Notes: generated by a model from the sequence alone, not told the origin. A stretch of DNA of 34,765 nt from Streptomyces sp. BR123 (GCF_013401435.1 NZ_JACBGN010000055.1:1-34765), one strand, 5' to 3'. Counted from the first letter of the stretch, positions 6,922-15,037 are shown. Translations and numbers: made by a program.

Positions 6922-9287
6922 GCGGGCAGGACGCGGCCACGGCCACGGCGACGACGACCGTGACGTTCACCACGAGCGTTGCGGCCGGCGCCGCGGGCTC
7001 GGCCGGCGGCCCGGCCGAGCCGACGGAACCAGCAGTTCCGCGCGGTATCGGGGCCTCCGTGCCCGCCGCCGACGCGCGCGCCAAGACCGAGGGCACCTTC
7101 CCGTACGCCGCCGACCTGTGGGCCGAGGGGTTGCTGTGGGCCGCCGTGCTGCGGTCCCCGCACGCGCACGCCCGCATCCTGTCCATCGACACCTCGGCCG
7201 CCTGCGAGATGCCCGGCGTCCGCGCCGTCGTCACGCACGCCGACGTCCCCGGCGCGACCACCCACGGCCGCCGGATCGCCGACCGGCCCGTGTTCGCGCA
7301 CGACGTCGTACGGCACCACGGCGAACCGATCGCCGCCGTCGCCGCCGACCACCCCGACACGGCGCGCCTCGCGGCCGCCGCCATCACCGTCGAGTACGAG
7401 CTCCTCGACGCGGTCACCGACCCCGAGCAGGCCTTCGGCGCCCCGCCCCTGCACCCCGACGGCAACCTGATCCGGCACATCCCGCTCCGCTACGGCGACC
7501 CGGAGGCCACGGGCGAGGTCGTCGTCGAGGGCCTGTACCGGATCGGCCGGCAGGACCCGGCGCCCATCGGCGCCGAGGCCGGGCTCGCCGTCCCCCGGCC
7601 CGACGGCGGCGTGGAGCTCTACACCGCCTCCACCGACCCGCACCTCGACCGCGACCTGGCCGCCGCCTGCTTCGGCCTCGAACCGGACCGCGTCCGCGTC
7701 GTCGTCACCGGCGTGCCCGGCGCGACGGCCGACCGCGAGGACGCCGCCTTCCAGCTCCCCCTCGGCCTGCTGGCCCTGCGCACCGGCTGCCCGGTCAAGC
7801 TGGCCGCCACCCGCGAGGAGTCCTTCCTCGGCCACACCCACCGCCACCCGACGCTGCTCCGCTACCGGCACCACGCCGACGCGGAGGGCCGCCTCGTCAA
7901 GGTCGAGGCCCAGATCCTGATGGACGCCGGCGCGTACGCGGACGCCTCCGCCGAGTCCCTCGCGGCGGCCGTGGCGTTCGCCTGCGGCCCGTACGTGGTC
8001 CCGCACGCCTTCGTGGAGGGCTGGGCGGTCCGCACGAACAACCCCCCGTCGGGCCATGTGCGCGGCGAGGGCGCCATGCAGGTCTGCGCCGCGTACGAGG
8101 GCCAGATGGACAAGCTGGCCGCTGCCCTCGGCATCGACGGCGCGGAACTGCGCATGCGCAACGTCCTGGCCACCGGCGACCTGCTGCCCACCGGCCAGAC
8201 GGTGACCTGCCCGGCCCCGGTCGCCGAACTCCTGCGCGCGGTCCGCGACCACGAACTCCCCTCCCTCCCGAAGGACACCCCGGAGGAGGAGTGGCTGCTT
8301 CCGGGCGGCCCGGACGGCGCGGGCGAGCCGGGCGCGGTGCGGCGCGGCGTCGGGTACGGCATCGGCATGGTCCACATGCTCGGCGCGGAAGGCGCCGACG
8401 AGGTCTCCACGGCCACGGTGAAGGTCGTCAACGGCGTGGCGACGGTGATCTGCGCGGCCGTCGACACCGGCCAGGGCTTCGCCACGCTCGCGCGCCAGAT
8501 CGTCCAGGAAGTCCTGGGCGTGGACGAGGTGATCACCGCCCCGGTCGACACGGACCAGCCGTCGGCGGGCCCGTCGGCACACGGCCGGCACACGTGGGTG
8601 TCGGGCGGTGCCGTGGAACGCGCGGCGAAGATGGTCCGCACCCAGCTGCTCCAGCCGATGGCCCACAACCTCGGCATGTCCACGGAGCTGCTCCAGATCC
8701 AGGACGGCCGCATCACGTCCTACGACGGCGCCTTCTCGATGCCGGTGGTCGAGGCGATGATGGGCAAGGAACTCTGGGCCACGGCCCAGTGCCGCCCCCA
8801 CCCCACGGAGCCCCTGGGCGCCGACGGCCAGGGCGACGCCTTCGTAGGCCTCGCCTTCTGCGCGATCCGGGCGGTGGTGGACGTGGACATCGAGCTCGGC
8901 ACGGTCCGCGTGGTCGAGCTGGCGGTCGCCCAGGACGTCGGCCGGATCCTCAACCCGGCCCAGCTGGCGGCCCGTATCGAGGCGGGCGTCACGCAGGGCG
9001 TGGGTGCGGCCCTGACGGAGAACCTCCGCACGGTGTCCGGCCTTGTCCGCCACCCCGACCTGACGGGCTATGCCCTGCCGACGTCGCTGGACGCCCCGTC
9101 GGTCCGCATCGTCAAGCTGGTCGAAGAGCGCGACGTCGTGGCCCCGTTCGGCGCGAAGGCGGCCAGCGCCGTCCCGGTCGTCACGGCCCCCGCGGCCGTG
9201 GCATCCGCGGTCAGGGCGGCCACGGGCCGCCCCGTGAACCGACTCCCGATCAGGCCCTCCGCGGCGGTGGCGGCCACCAACTCGTAG
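6918..9287 (+). CDS. Molybdopterin-binding subunit of xanthine dehydrogenase-family enzyme, divergent active site
   Basis: 789 residues. The family is clear: an a/b hammerhead domain (about 40-150) containing GTFPYAADL and LRSPHAHARIL, then the Moco-binding domains. Active-site signatures are altered. The usual GGxFGxK-like Moco loop reads GVPGATADRED (265-275), the substrate-side arginine loop reads GHVRGEGAMQ (379-388), and the C-terminal GxxGEPP motif with the catalytic Glu reads FGAKAASAVP (744-753), with Ala751 where Glu is expected. Family knowledge says this Glu is the general base in hydroxylation, so ordinary hydroxylase activity is doubtful. The start is a GTG at 6918 overlapping the upstream stop. 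No XdhC or Moco-sulfurase maturation gene is present nearby. Confidence 0.88.
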   Translation: MSGQDAATATATTTVTFTTSVAAGAAGSAGGPAEPTEPAVPRGIGASVPAADARAKTEGTFPYAADLWAEGLLWAAVLRSPHAHARILSIDTSAACEMPGVRAVVTHADVPGATTHGRRIADRPVFAHDVVRHHGEPIAAVAADHPDTARLAAAAITVEYELLDAVTDPEQAFGAPPLHPDGNLIRHIPLRYGDPEATGEVVVEGLYRIGRQDPAPIGAEAGLAVPRPDGGVELYTASTDPHLDRDLAAACFGLEPDRVRVVVTGVPGATADREDAAFQLPLGLLALRTGCPVKLAATREESFLGHTHRHPTLLRYRHHADAEGRLVKVEAQILMDAGAYADASAESLAAAVAFACGPYVVPHAFVEGWAVRTNNPPSGHVRGEGAMQVCAAYEGQMDKLAAALGIDGAELRMRNVLATGDLLPTGQTVTCPAPVAELLRAVRDHELPSLPKDTPEEEWLLPGGPDGAGEPGAVRRGVGYGIGMVHMLGAEGADEVSTATVKVVNGVATVICAAVDTGQGFATLARQIVQEVLGVDEVITAPVDTDQPSAGPSAHGRHTWVSGGAVERAAKMVRTQLLQPMAHNLGMSTELLQIQDGRITSYDGAFSMPVVEAMMGKELWATAQCRPHPTEPLGADGQGDAFVGLAFCAIRAVVDVDIELGTVRVVELAVAQDVGRILNPAQLAARIEAGVTQGVGAALTENLRTVSGLVRHPDLTGYALPTSLDAPSVRIVKLVEERDVVAPFGAKAASAVPVVTAPAAVASAVRAATGRPVNRLPIRPSAAVAATNS

Positions 9288-9301
9288 CCGTGTGACCCGC
9301 A

Positions 9302-9313
9302 TTGCACGTGCAA
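9302..9313. promoter_or_regulatory. 12-bp perfect palindrome, possible operator
   Basis: TTGCACGTGCAA is an exact palindrome lying 8 bases upstream of the -35 of the type VII cassette promoter. The position fits an activator or repressor site; the cognate protein is unknown. Confidence 0.35.
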
Positions 9314-9321
9314 CCCCGAGG

Positions 9322-9350
9322 TTGGGGCTGTCGCTGCCGGTCGCTAGAGT
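9322..9350 (+). promoter_or_regulatory. Probable housekeeping-type promoter of the type VII secretion-associated cassette
   Basis: A -35-like TTGGGG (9322-9327), a 17-base spacer and a -10 TAGAGT (9345-9350, TAnnnT) are followed 113 bases later by the first gene, whose GTG at 9463 is preceded by GGGGAGG. It is the best -35/-10 pair in the window. Confidence 0.5.
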
Positions 9351-9462
9351 GATCGAGTAGGACTGTTCTTGCACGCGCGTGAGCGCAAGCGAACGGGGAA
9401 CCGGGGAGCGGCGGTGCCGGCCGCGAACCGAACGGGGAAAACGGGGATACGGGGAGGCCGCC

Positions 9463-9969
9463 GTGGCAGAGAACGCGTTGGACTGGGTGCTCGGGGGCGG
9501 TGCAGCCAACGAGACAGCAGCCGCGATTCGCGCACAGGCCCAGGCCCTTGCGGTCGACTACGAGACGCTGACCGGCTACAAGAAGAAGGTCGACGAGCTC
9601 CTGACGAAGCTGAAGGGCTCGGAGGCGTACGACAAGAAGCTGGCCGACGGCACCCTCCCCGAGGGCACCCTCGGCAAGGGCTTCGCCGAGGCGGAAACCC
9701 TCTTCAAGACGTACAACACGGTCCACGAGCAGCTCGAAAACCTCTCCAAGGGCCTGGCCGCCCAGATCGAAGGCCTGGGCATCGCGATCCTGACGTCCGG
9801 CAAGGGCTACGCGGGCGTCGACGAGGAGACGCAGGCGCGTATGCGCGCGATTGTCCGGCAGGCCAAGAAGGACTACGTCGAGGATCGCGACCCGCTCGCG
9901 CAGGAGAAGAAGGCACAGTCGCAGCACGGCTCGAACAGCAACGGCGGAACGGATGGGGGGGCCGTCTGA
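9463..9969 (+). CDS. Small helical protein of a type VII secretion cassette, candidate secreted partner
   Basis: 168 residues, mostly charged amphipathic helix (about 15-110), then a Ser/Asn/Gly-rich tail. The sequence YAGVD (residues 116-120) matches YxxxD/E, the general type VII export signal, at the end of the helical part, as in many PE/EsxB-like substrates. There is no WXG motif. The GTG at 9463 is chosen for the GGGGAGG six bases upstream; the ATG-less extension to 9379 has poor composition. The stop overlaps the ATG of the WXG gene by one base, suggesting coupled translation and a possible heterodimer. I recognise no named family. The export role is inference from motif and neighbours. 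Confidence 0.75.
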   Translation: MAENALDWVLGGGAANETAAAIRAQAQALAVDYETLTGYKKKVDELLTKLKGSEAYDKKLADGTLPEGTLGKGFAEAETLFKTYNTVHEQLENLSKGLAAQIEGLGIAILTSGKGYAGVDEETQARMRAIVRQAKKDYVEDRDPLAQEKKAQSQHGSNSNGGTDGGAV

Positions 9970-11417
9970 TGGCTACGAACTTCGAGGGTTTCACGCATCA
10001 GCAGCTGCTGGCGATGGTCGCTTCGATCGACTCTGAGACGGTCAAGTCCCGCGCGACGCAGCTGACCACCGCGACGACCACGATCAGGGAGATCGGCAAC
10101 GCCCTCAAGACGACCAAGGTCACGGGCTGGGAAGGCCAGGCGGCCCAGGCCTTCGCGAACTGGGCGGACCAGGCTGGCAGTGCGACGCTGCGCCTGGCTG
10201 ACCTCAGCGAGGCGGGCGGCAAGTGGATGACCGAAGCTGCTCAGATCATGGTCGAGGTCAAGAAGAACATCCCCCCGTACGACCAGTCGGCAGCCGACAA
10301 CCTCAAAACCTCCAAGGACTACCGTAACGACCCGGACGCTCAGCAGATGGGCCGAGAGGCCTGGTCGAAGCTGAGCGGCGATCACACGAAGGCCGTGGAC
10401 GCGCTGACGAAGCTGGCCGGGGCGTACGAGCAGTCGTCGACGCAGATCGGCAAGGTCGAGATCCCGACCTTCCCGACGCCGCCGGGTGATTTCCACCCCG
10501 TAGGTGTAAACACGGAATCGCAGGACCTCTCGCGTTCCGGGGGTGGATACGGGGGAGGCTCGGGTGGTGGCTCGTACGTATCCTCGTCGCCGCGCGGCAG
10601 TGGGCCGTCCGGAAACTCCGACGGGCTGGGCCGACCGGATATCAACCTGCCGCCGACGACCGGGCCCGCGCCCGTGCCGCTGCCGGACAAGGACGTGGAT
10701 GTGGACCTCGACCATGTCGCAGTCCTGCCTGACAAGACTGTCCCGCCGGTCACCAGCCTGCCCAATCTCCCGGCTCCCGGTCCCAACGGTCCCAACCCGG
10801 TCGTACCCATGCCGCCGGTCGGGCTTCCGCCCCTCGGCAAGGGCCCGACGCTGCCCGGCGGTGGCGGTCCCATCAGCAAAATCCCGTCCATCCCGTCTCC
10901 GCCGACCCCTGGTGGCAAGATCGGTGGGCTTCCTCCGCTGCTGCCGCGTGAAACCGGCATCGTCGGTGGCCGTCAGGTGACCGCGGGCGGCCCCACCCCG
11001 GGTATCCCACGCGGAACGGTCATCGGGACGGAAGGCCCGATGAGCGGTGGCCGCGCCGGAGGCGGCGTCGGCGGCATGCACCCTGGCATGGGTGGCCCTC
11101 ACGTCGGTGGCCCGGGCGGTTCCGCGATGGGGCGCCGACTGGCCATGGAGCCGGGCGGTGTCGTCGGTGGGCGCCAGCCCGGCGTGATCGGCCGAACCCC
11201 CGCCGGGGGGCAGCCGTTCACGCAGGGCGGTGCGGGTCTCGTCCGCCACGAGGCCGGCACCGGTGCGGCTCGCGGCGCGGTGGGCCACCCTGGCGCGGGT
11301 GCGCACGCTTCGGGTAACCGGCGTGACCAGCAGTCGGGTGAGCGCCCGGACTACCTGGCCGAGGACGAAGAGACCTGGCGGAGCAACGGCCGTGTTGTCC
11401 CGCCGGTGATCGACTGA
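9969..11417 (+). CDS. WXG100/PPE-like type VII secretion protein with long Pro/Gly-rich tail
   Basis: 482 residues. The N-terminal 170 or so are helical with a central W54-E-G56 turn between two helices, the WXG100 hallmark. From about residue 175 to the end the sequence is low-complexity Pro/Gly/Val with repeated patterns such as GGRxxG and VPLPxxP. This resembles the disordered tails of mycobacterial PPE/Esp proteins and Streptomyces WXG proteins. No membrane segment is seen. It follows the 168-residue gene with a one-base overlap and precedes two mycosins, so it is a likely substrate or structural partner of a type VII system. No EccB, EccC, EccD or EccE gene is in this window. Confidence 0.82.
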   Translation: MATNFEGFTHQQLLAMVASIDSETVKSRATQLTTATTTIREIGNALKTTKVTGWEGQAAQAFANWADQAGSATLRLADLSEAGGKWMTEAAQIMVEVKKNIPPYDQSAADNLKTSKDYRNDPDAQQMGREAWSKLSGDHTKAVDALTKLAGAYEQSSTQIGKVEIPTFPTPPGDFHPVGVNTESQDLSRSGGGYGGGSGGGSYVSSSPRGSGPSGNSDGLGRPDINLPPTTGPAPVPLPDKDVDVDLDHVAVLPDKTVPPVTSLPNLPAPGPNGPNPVVPMPPVGLPPLGKGPTLPGGGGPISKIPSIPSPPTPGGKIGGLPPLLPRETGIVGGRQVTAGGPTPGIPRGTVIGTEGPMSGGRAGGGVGGMHPGMGGPHVGGPGGSAMGRRLAMEPGGVVGGRQPGVIGRTPAGGQPFTQGGAGLVRHEAGTGAARGAVGHPGAGAHASGNRRDQQSGERPDYLAEDEETWRSNGRVVPPVID

Positions 11418-11444
11418 TCAGAACGGATGTTGTACGGGATGCGC

Positions 11445-12614
11445 ATGCGTAAGGCGGCCTCGGCCCTGGTGGGCCTCCTGCTGGCCGGGGTCGCCGCGAC
11501 CCCGGCCCATGCAGAGACCATCCGGTCCAAGCAATGGCATCTCGACGCCATGAAGGTCGACGACATCTGGAAGACCAGCACGGGCAAAGGCGTAACCGTC
11601 GCTGTCATCGACAGTGGAGTCGAGCGCATCCCCGAACTTGAAGGCCAGGTGCTTCCAGGTAAGGATTTCGCGACGGAGTATTCGGGAGATGAGCGCTCGG
11701 ACTATGGCAAACACGGCACCAACATGGCTGCACTGATCGCCGGCTCTGGGAAGCATCCGAGCGGTGACGGGGCATTCGGTCTTGCTCCGGGTGCCAAGAT
11801 CCTTCCGATTCGTGTGCCGCACGAGTTCAACAAGACGAGGTCGATCTGGACGGAGGCGATTCGGTTCGCGGCGGACTCCGAAGCCAAGATCATCAACATC
11901 TCCATGGCCACGGAACAAGATGATCCTGGGCGGCTTGATGCTGTGAAGTACGCCTTGTCCAAGGGGAAGCTGATTTTTGCTGGCGTGGGCAATGATGGCG
12001 ACACCCTGAACAAGGTTATGTACCCTGCGGCGACCCCTGGTGTGGTGGGCGTCGGTGCTGTGGGGCCAGATGGGGTTGCGACCAAGGAGTCGCAGCACGG
12101 TCCGCAGGTCGACCTGTCTGCACCCGGCATAGACATCGTGACGGCGTGTGGCGGCAAGACCGGTCTATGCAAGACCGCTGGCACCAGTGACGCCACCGCC
12201 CTCGCTTCCGCTTCGGCCGCCTTGCTTTGGTCGGCGCACCCGGAGTGGACCAACAACCAGGTGCTCCGGGTCCTGCTGAACACTGCCGGCGGTCCGACGA
12301 ACGGCGCGCAGCGCAACGATTACGTCGGTTACGGCGTCGTCCGCCCGAAGATTGCGCTTCCCACGCCCGGTGACCCCGGCCCCGCGGATGTCTTCCCGCT
12401 GCCGGACCTGGCTGCCGCGGATGCGAAGAATTCGCCCACACCGTCGGCCGGCGGTGACAGCAAGAAGCCGCAGTCCGGTGCGTCCGCCGCGCCGCAGGCC
12501 GAGGCCAAGGAAAGCGGCGGCAGCAACATGACCTGGATCGCGCTCGGGCTCGGCGCGTGCGTGCTCGTCGGCGGCGCCGTGACAGCGGTCGTCATACGGC
12601 GCAGGAGCAGCTGA
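11445..12614 (+). CDS. mycP: Type VII secretion-associated serine protease mycosin, copy 1
   Basis: 389 residues, S8 subtilisin family. The signal peptide is MRKAASALVGLLLAGVAATP ending at AHA (about residue 23). The catalytic triad is D56 (VAVIDSGV), H90 (KHGTNMAALIAG) and S248 (GTSDATA), with an oxyanion Asn in GVGNDG. A Pro/Ser/Ala linker leads to a C-terminal membrane helix (about 362-383) and an RRRSS stop-transfer. This is the layout of mycosins, membrane-anchored proteases facing outside that support ESX secretion. The start at 11445 matches copy 2 and has GGG six bases upstream; ATGs at 11439 and 11427 are in frame. Roughly 85% identical by eye to the next gene. Confidence 0.93.
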   Translation: MRKAASALVGLLLAGVAATPAHAETIRSKQWHLDAMKVDDIWKTSTGKGVTVAVIDSGVERIPELEGQVLPGKDFATEYSGDERSDYGKHGTNMAALIAGSGKHPSGDGAFGLAPGAKILPIRVPHEFNKTRSIWTEAIRFAADSEAKIINISMATEQDDPGRLDAVKYALSKGKLIFAGVGNDGDTLNKVMYPAATPGVVGVGAVGPDGVATKESQHGPQVDLSAPGIDIVTACGGKTGLCKTAGTSDATALASASAALLWSAHPEWTNNQVLRVLLNTAGGPTNGAQRNDYVGYGVVRPKIALPTPGDPGPADVFPLPDLAAADAKNSPTPSAGGDSKKPQSGASAAPQAEAKESGGSNMTWIALGLGACVLVGGAVTAVVIRRRSS

Positions 12615-12702
12615 CGTGCCATCCTTCTCGCCCGATCCGGCCCGATGGGGCGGAAGGAGCGGAGCGCGCGGCACCAGGACCCCGTCGGCGTCCGGGGTGT
12701 GC

Positions 12703-13866
12703 ATGCGCAAGGCGACCGCGGCCCTGGTGGGTCTCCTGCTGGCCGGGGTCGCAGCGACCCCGGCCCACGCGGAGACCGTCCGGTCCCAGCAGTGGCATCT
12801 CGACGCCATGAAGGCCGACGACATCTGGAAGATCAGCACGGGCAAGGGTGTTACCGTCGCCGTCATCGACAGCGGCGTTGACCGCGTCCCCGAGCTTGAG
12901 GGCCAAGTTCTTCCAGGTAAGGACTTTGCGACGGATTACTCGGGGGACGAGCGCACGGACTACGAGAAGCACGGCACCACCATGGCCGCGCTGATCGCTG
13001 GCTCGGGGAAGCACCCGAGCGGTGATGGGGCGTTCGGTCTTGCTCCGGGTGTCAAGATCCTTCCGATTCGCGTGCCGCACCAGCTCAACAAGACGAAGCC
13101 GATCTGGAATGATGCGATCCGGTTCGCGGCGGACTCTGAAGCCAAGATCATCAACATCTCCATGGGCGCAGAACAGGATGATCCTGGGCGTCTCGATGCA
13201 GTGAAGTACGCCTTGTCCAAGGGAAAGCTGATCTTTGCCTCTGTTGGTAACGACGGCAATACCACGAACGCGGTCATGTACCCGGCGGCAACGCCGGGAG
13301 TGGTGGGCGTCGGTGCCGTCGGAGCTGACGGAGGCGCAACCGCGGAGTCGCAGCACGGTCCGCAGGTCGACATGTCTGCCCCCGGGATGGACATCGTGAC
13401 GGCGTGCGCCGGCAAGACTGGCGTCTGCAAGAACCATGGCACCAGTGACGCCACCGCCCTCGTCTCCGCCTCGGCGGCGCTGCTCTGGTCGGCGCACCCG
13501 GAGTGGACCAACAACCAGGTGCTTCGTGTCCTCCTGAACACCGCCGGCAAGGGCGATGACGGCAAGGAGCGCAACGACTACCTGGGCTACGGCATCGTCC
13601 GCCCGAAGATCGCGCTGCCTACCCCCGGCGATCCTGGCCCCGCGGATGTCTTCCCGCTGCCGGACCTGGCTGCCGCGGATGCGAAGAACTCGCCCGCTCC
13701 GTCGGCTGGCGGCGATGGCAAGAAGCCGCCGTCCGGTGCCCCGGCGCCCCAGGCCAAGGAATCCGACGGCGGCAGCGGCATGACCTGGATCGCGCTCGGG
13801 TTGGGTGCCTGTGTGCTCGTCGGCAGTGCGGTTACGGCGGTCCTCATGCGTCGCAGGAGCAGCTGA
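12703..13866 (+). CDS. mycP: Type VII secretion-associated serine protease mycosin, copy 2
   Basis: 387 residues with the same architecture as copy 1: a signal peptide ending AHA near residue 23, triad D56, H90 and S248, a Pro/Ser-rich linker, a C-terminal membrane helix and an RRRSS tail. Differences from copy 1 cluster in surface stretches (for example the segment after VLLNTAG and the linker), while catalytic blocks are identical, suggesting retained activity. The start is the ATG at 12703 (an in-frame GTG is at 12697); the open frame back to 12616 is unlikely to be translated. It lies 88 bases after copy 1 and ends at a strong hairpin, so it is the last gene of the cassette. Confidence 0.92.
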   Translation: MRKATAALVGLLLAGVAATPAHAETVRSQQWHLDAMKADDIWKISTGKGVTVAVIDSGVDRVPELEGQVLPGKDFATDYSGDERTDYEKHGTTMAALIAGSGKHPSGDGAFGLAPGVKILPIRVPHQLNKTKPIWNDAIRFAADSEAKIINISMGAEQDDPGRLDAVKYALSKGKLIFASVGNDGNTTNAVMYPAATPGVVGVGAVGADGGATAESQHGPQVDMSAPGMDIVTACAGKTGVCKNHGTSDATALVSASAALLWSAHPEWTNNQVLRVLLNTAGKGDDGKERNDYLGYGIVRPKIALPTPGDPGPADVFPLPDLAAADAKNSPAPSAGGDGKKPPSGAPAPQAKESDGGSGMTWIALGLGACVLVGSAVTAVLMRRRSS

Positions 13867-13868
13867 CG

Positions 13869-13911
13869 CCGAAGGCCGTCCAGGGGTGCGCCTGCCCTGG
13901 ACGGCCTTCGG
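13869..13911 (+). terminator. Strong intrinsic-type hairpin after mycosin copy 2
   Basis: A perfect 17-bp stem (13869-13885 with 13895-13911) encloses a 9-base loop and begins two bases after the stop codon. There is no T-run, typical for high-GC actinomycetes. It separates the secretion cassette from the tRNA remnant. Confidence 0.8.
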
Positions 13912-13912
13912 G

Positions 13913-13985
13913 AGAAGCCGTGACCCGAATCGAACCGGCGTAACTCGCGTTGCAGGCGGTCCCCCCATGTCCTTTGGGCGCGGGG
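13913..13985 (-). pseudogene. Decayed tRNA-Cys(GCA)-like remnant, probable attachment-site copy
   Basis: Read on the minus strand, this region aligns with the tRNA-Cys at 23388-23459. The 3' end and T-arm (13913-13938) match it at 25 of 26 positions. The anticodon loop CTGCAAC still holds GCA at the same spacing (14 bases) from the T-arm, and a GCCC/GGGG D-arm-like part follows. It cannot fold properly: there is a G-G mismatch in the T-stem, only three pairs in the anticodon stem, and no matching 5' acceptor strand. It is best read as a dead copy left by integration at the tRNA. Confidence 0.6.
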
Positions 13986-14069
13986 GGATCGCCGATTCCG
14001 AGGCCGCATGGGGAAGCCCCGGCATCCGCCAGGGGAACGGCAGACAGGCGGGGCCGAGGGCCCGAGAGG

Positions 14070-14243
14070 CTAGGGACGGTGGTTCCTCAGGGCCCGCAGG
14101 GCGGGCATGAAGCGGGGCAGGTAGCCCGGACAGGGGTGCTGCTGCGGGACGGCCCAGGAGTGCCAGCAGGACAGGCACCATCTCACCCGTGAGTGTTCCG
14201 GGTCGGGTGTTGGGTCACCGCCGCAGCGTGGGCACTCCTGCAA
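14070..14243 (-). CDS. 57-residue zinc-ribbon-like protein (TTG start)
   Basis: This begins with a TTG at 14243, preceded by AGGAGGCG that overlaps the stop of the DUF397 gene, an excellent ribosome binding site and a sign of coupled translation. The protein has CPRCGG at the N-terminus and a CLSCW pair about 20 residues later, then a further Cys in HPCPGYLP. The four paired cysteines suggest a small zinc ribbon. I do not recognise a family. It is the last gene of a minus-strand string of tiny genes (15533 down to 14070). Function unknown. Confidence 0.55.
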   Translation of the reverse strand: MQECPRCGGDPTPDPEHSRVRWCLSCWHSWAVPQQHPCPGYLPRFMPALRALRNHRP

Positions 14244-14251
14244 GGCGCCTC

Positions 14252-14467
14252 CTAGGCCGACAGGTCGAACTCGCCCAGCTTGGCACCGGCGAGGAACGCG
14301 GTCCACTCGTCCGGGGTGAATTCGACGGCCCCGCCAGTGACGCTGTTCCGGACGGCGACCACGCCCGGGATGTTGGTGGCCACCTCGACACAGCGGGGGT
14401 TGGTGTTCTCGTACTGGCAGGCGCTGGACGTACGGAACTCGAACGCGGATCCGGGGACTTTGCTCAT
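14252..14467 (-). CDS. DUF397 domain protein
   Basis: 71 residues with the DUF397 pattern: F-RTSSAC near the start, CVEVA at 26-30, VAVRNS and the closing FTPDEWTAFLAGAKLGEFD. AAGGG lies upstream of the ATG. DUF397 proteins usually sit beside XRE-type regulators in Streptomyces (the BldB/WhiJ-like systems), where the small partner modulates the regulator. Here the XRE gene is about 1.2 kb away and on the opposite strand, and it is frameshifted. Five tiny genes lie between 14467 and 15533 upstream on the same strand. Confidence 0.88.
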   Translation of the reverse strand: MSKVPGSAFEFRTSSACQYENTNPRCVEVATNIPGVVAVRNSVTGGAVEFTPDEWTAFLAGAKLGEFDLSA

Positions 14468-14556
14468 GGTGCTTGATCCCTTCGACGTGATTCCGGGGAA
14501 GCGGTCCCCGCACCGTCGTACAACCCGCCCCGTGAGGGACGGGGGTCCGTGGCCCT

Positions 14557-14771
14557 CTACAGGGGCTCGCCGGGCAGCCGCGTCAAGCCCTCGGGGTGCC
14601 CGTATCGCTTGTGGATCAGCATGTCCTCAGCCACCGCGAACAGGCTGGCGTGGCTGCGCTGGTCGATTGCCGCCCGCCCTTTGTCCCGGAGGGAGCGCAC
14701 TGGTCGCACGTTGCCGGATCAACGTTGGCGGGCCGCCGTTCCATCAGGCGGCGCAGCTCTCTCATGGACAT
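14557..14771 (-). pseudogene. Small gene with a probable frameshift (about 71 codons)
   Basis: The frame opens MSMRELRRLMERRPANVDPA, then runs into a Cys/Ser-rich stretch and stops early. A second frame continues with good G/C third-position usage (SLRDKGRAAIDQ, LFAVAEDMLIHKRYG, EGLTRLPGEPL) to a TAG at 14557. The total span is 215 bases, one short of 72 codons. Restoring one G in the CAGTGCGC stretch near 14707 would join both parts. It starts four bases after the upstream cysteine-rich gene. Family not recognised. The indel could be real decay or a sequencing error. Confidence 0.5.
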
Positions 14772-14775
14772 TGAT

Positions 14776-14991
14776 TCACCACCGGATCGGTTCGAGCGTG
14801 CCGCCCGAACAGGTCGGACACGGCACCTTGTACGTGTAGTCGCAGGTGCGGCACCCCTCGAAACCGCAGCACTCGGGGCACCAAATGCCCCCATGGCCGG
14901 CACAGAGACCGCAGTACGTCGCGGCCCCGGGAGGGGTGGGATTCCCTTGCGCGGACTCGAACCGGGGTCGCCCTGCCTTGCAGGAGCCCAT
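14776..14991 (-). CDS. Cysteine-rich DnaJ-type zinc-finger-like small protein
   Basis: 71 residues. The core is CGLCAGHGG, CPECCGFEGC, CDYT and CPTCSGG, a run of CxxC-G-type knuckles like the DnaJ central zinc domain, without a J domain. Zinc binding is inference. The start is uncertain. The ATG at 14991 lacks a ribosome binding site, and the first 18 residues are encoded by the tRNA-like element at 14942-15037, so the real protein may begin later or the 5' end may have been replaced. It is followed four bases later by the frameshifted 14557-14771 gene. Confidence 0.5.
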   Translation of the reverse strand: MGSCKAGRPRFESAQGNPTPPGAATYCGLCAGHGGIWCPECCGFEGCRTCDYTYKVPCPTCSGGTLEPIRW

Positions 14992-15037
14992 CCGCGGGCG
15001 TGGGGCACGGTGCTCTTCCTGGCTGAGCTGTAAGGGG
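14942..15037 (-). other. Oversized tRNA-like element
   Basis: On the minus strand a canonical D-arm (GCTC at 15028-15025, GAGC at 15015-15012, loop AGCCAGGAA) and a canonical T-arm (CCGG, loop TTCGAGT, CCG) are present. Five consecutive pairs (CCCTT at 15036-15032 with AAGGG at 14948-14944) could form the acceptor stem. The length is 96 bases because the part between D-arm and T-arm is about 20 bases too long, and it contains TGCAAG with GCA at tRNA-Cys spacing from the T-arm. T-stem position 50/64 is mismatched. It may be a chimeric tRNA remnant rather than a working tRNA. Confidence 0.4.

Noticed and set aside
12616..12702. Extended N-terminus of mycosin copy 2
   Set aside because: It would bury the signal peptide behind about 29 polar residues; copy 1 supports the start at 12703.
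13913..13985. A second working tRNA-Cys
   Set aside because: The T-stem is mismatched, the anticodon stem has only three pairs, and there is no 5' acceptor strand.
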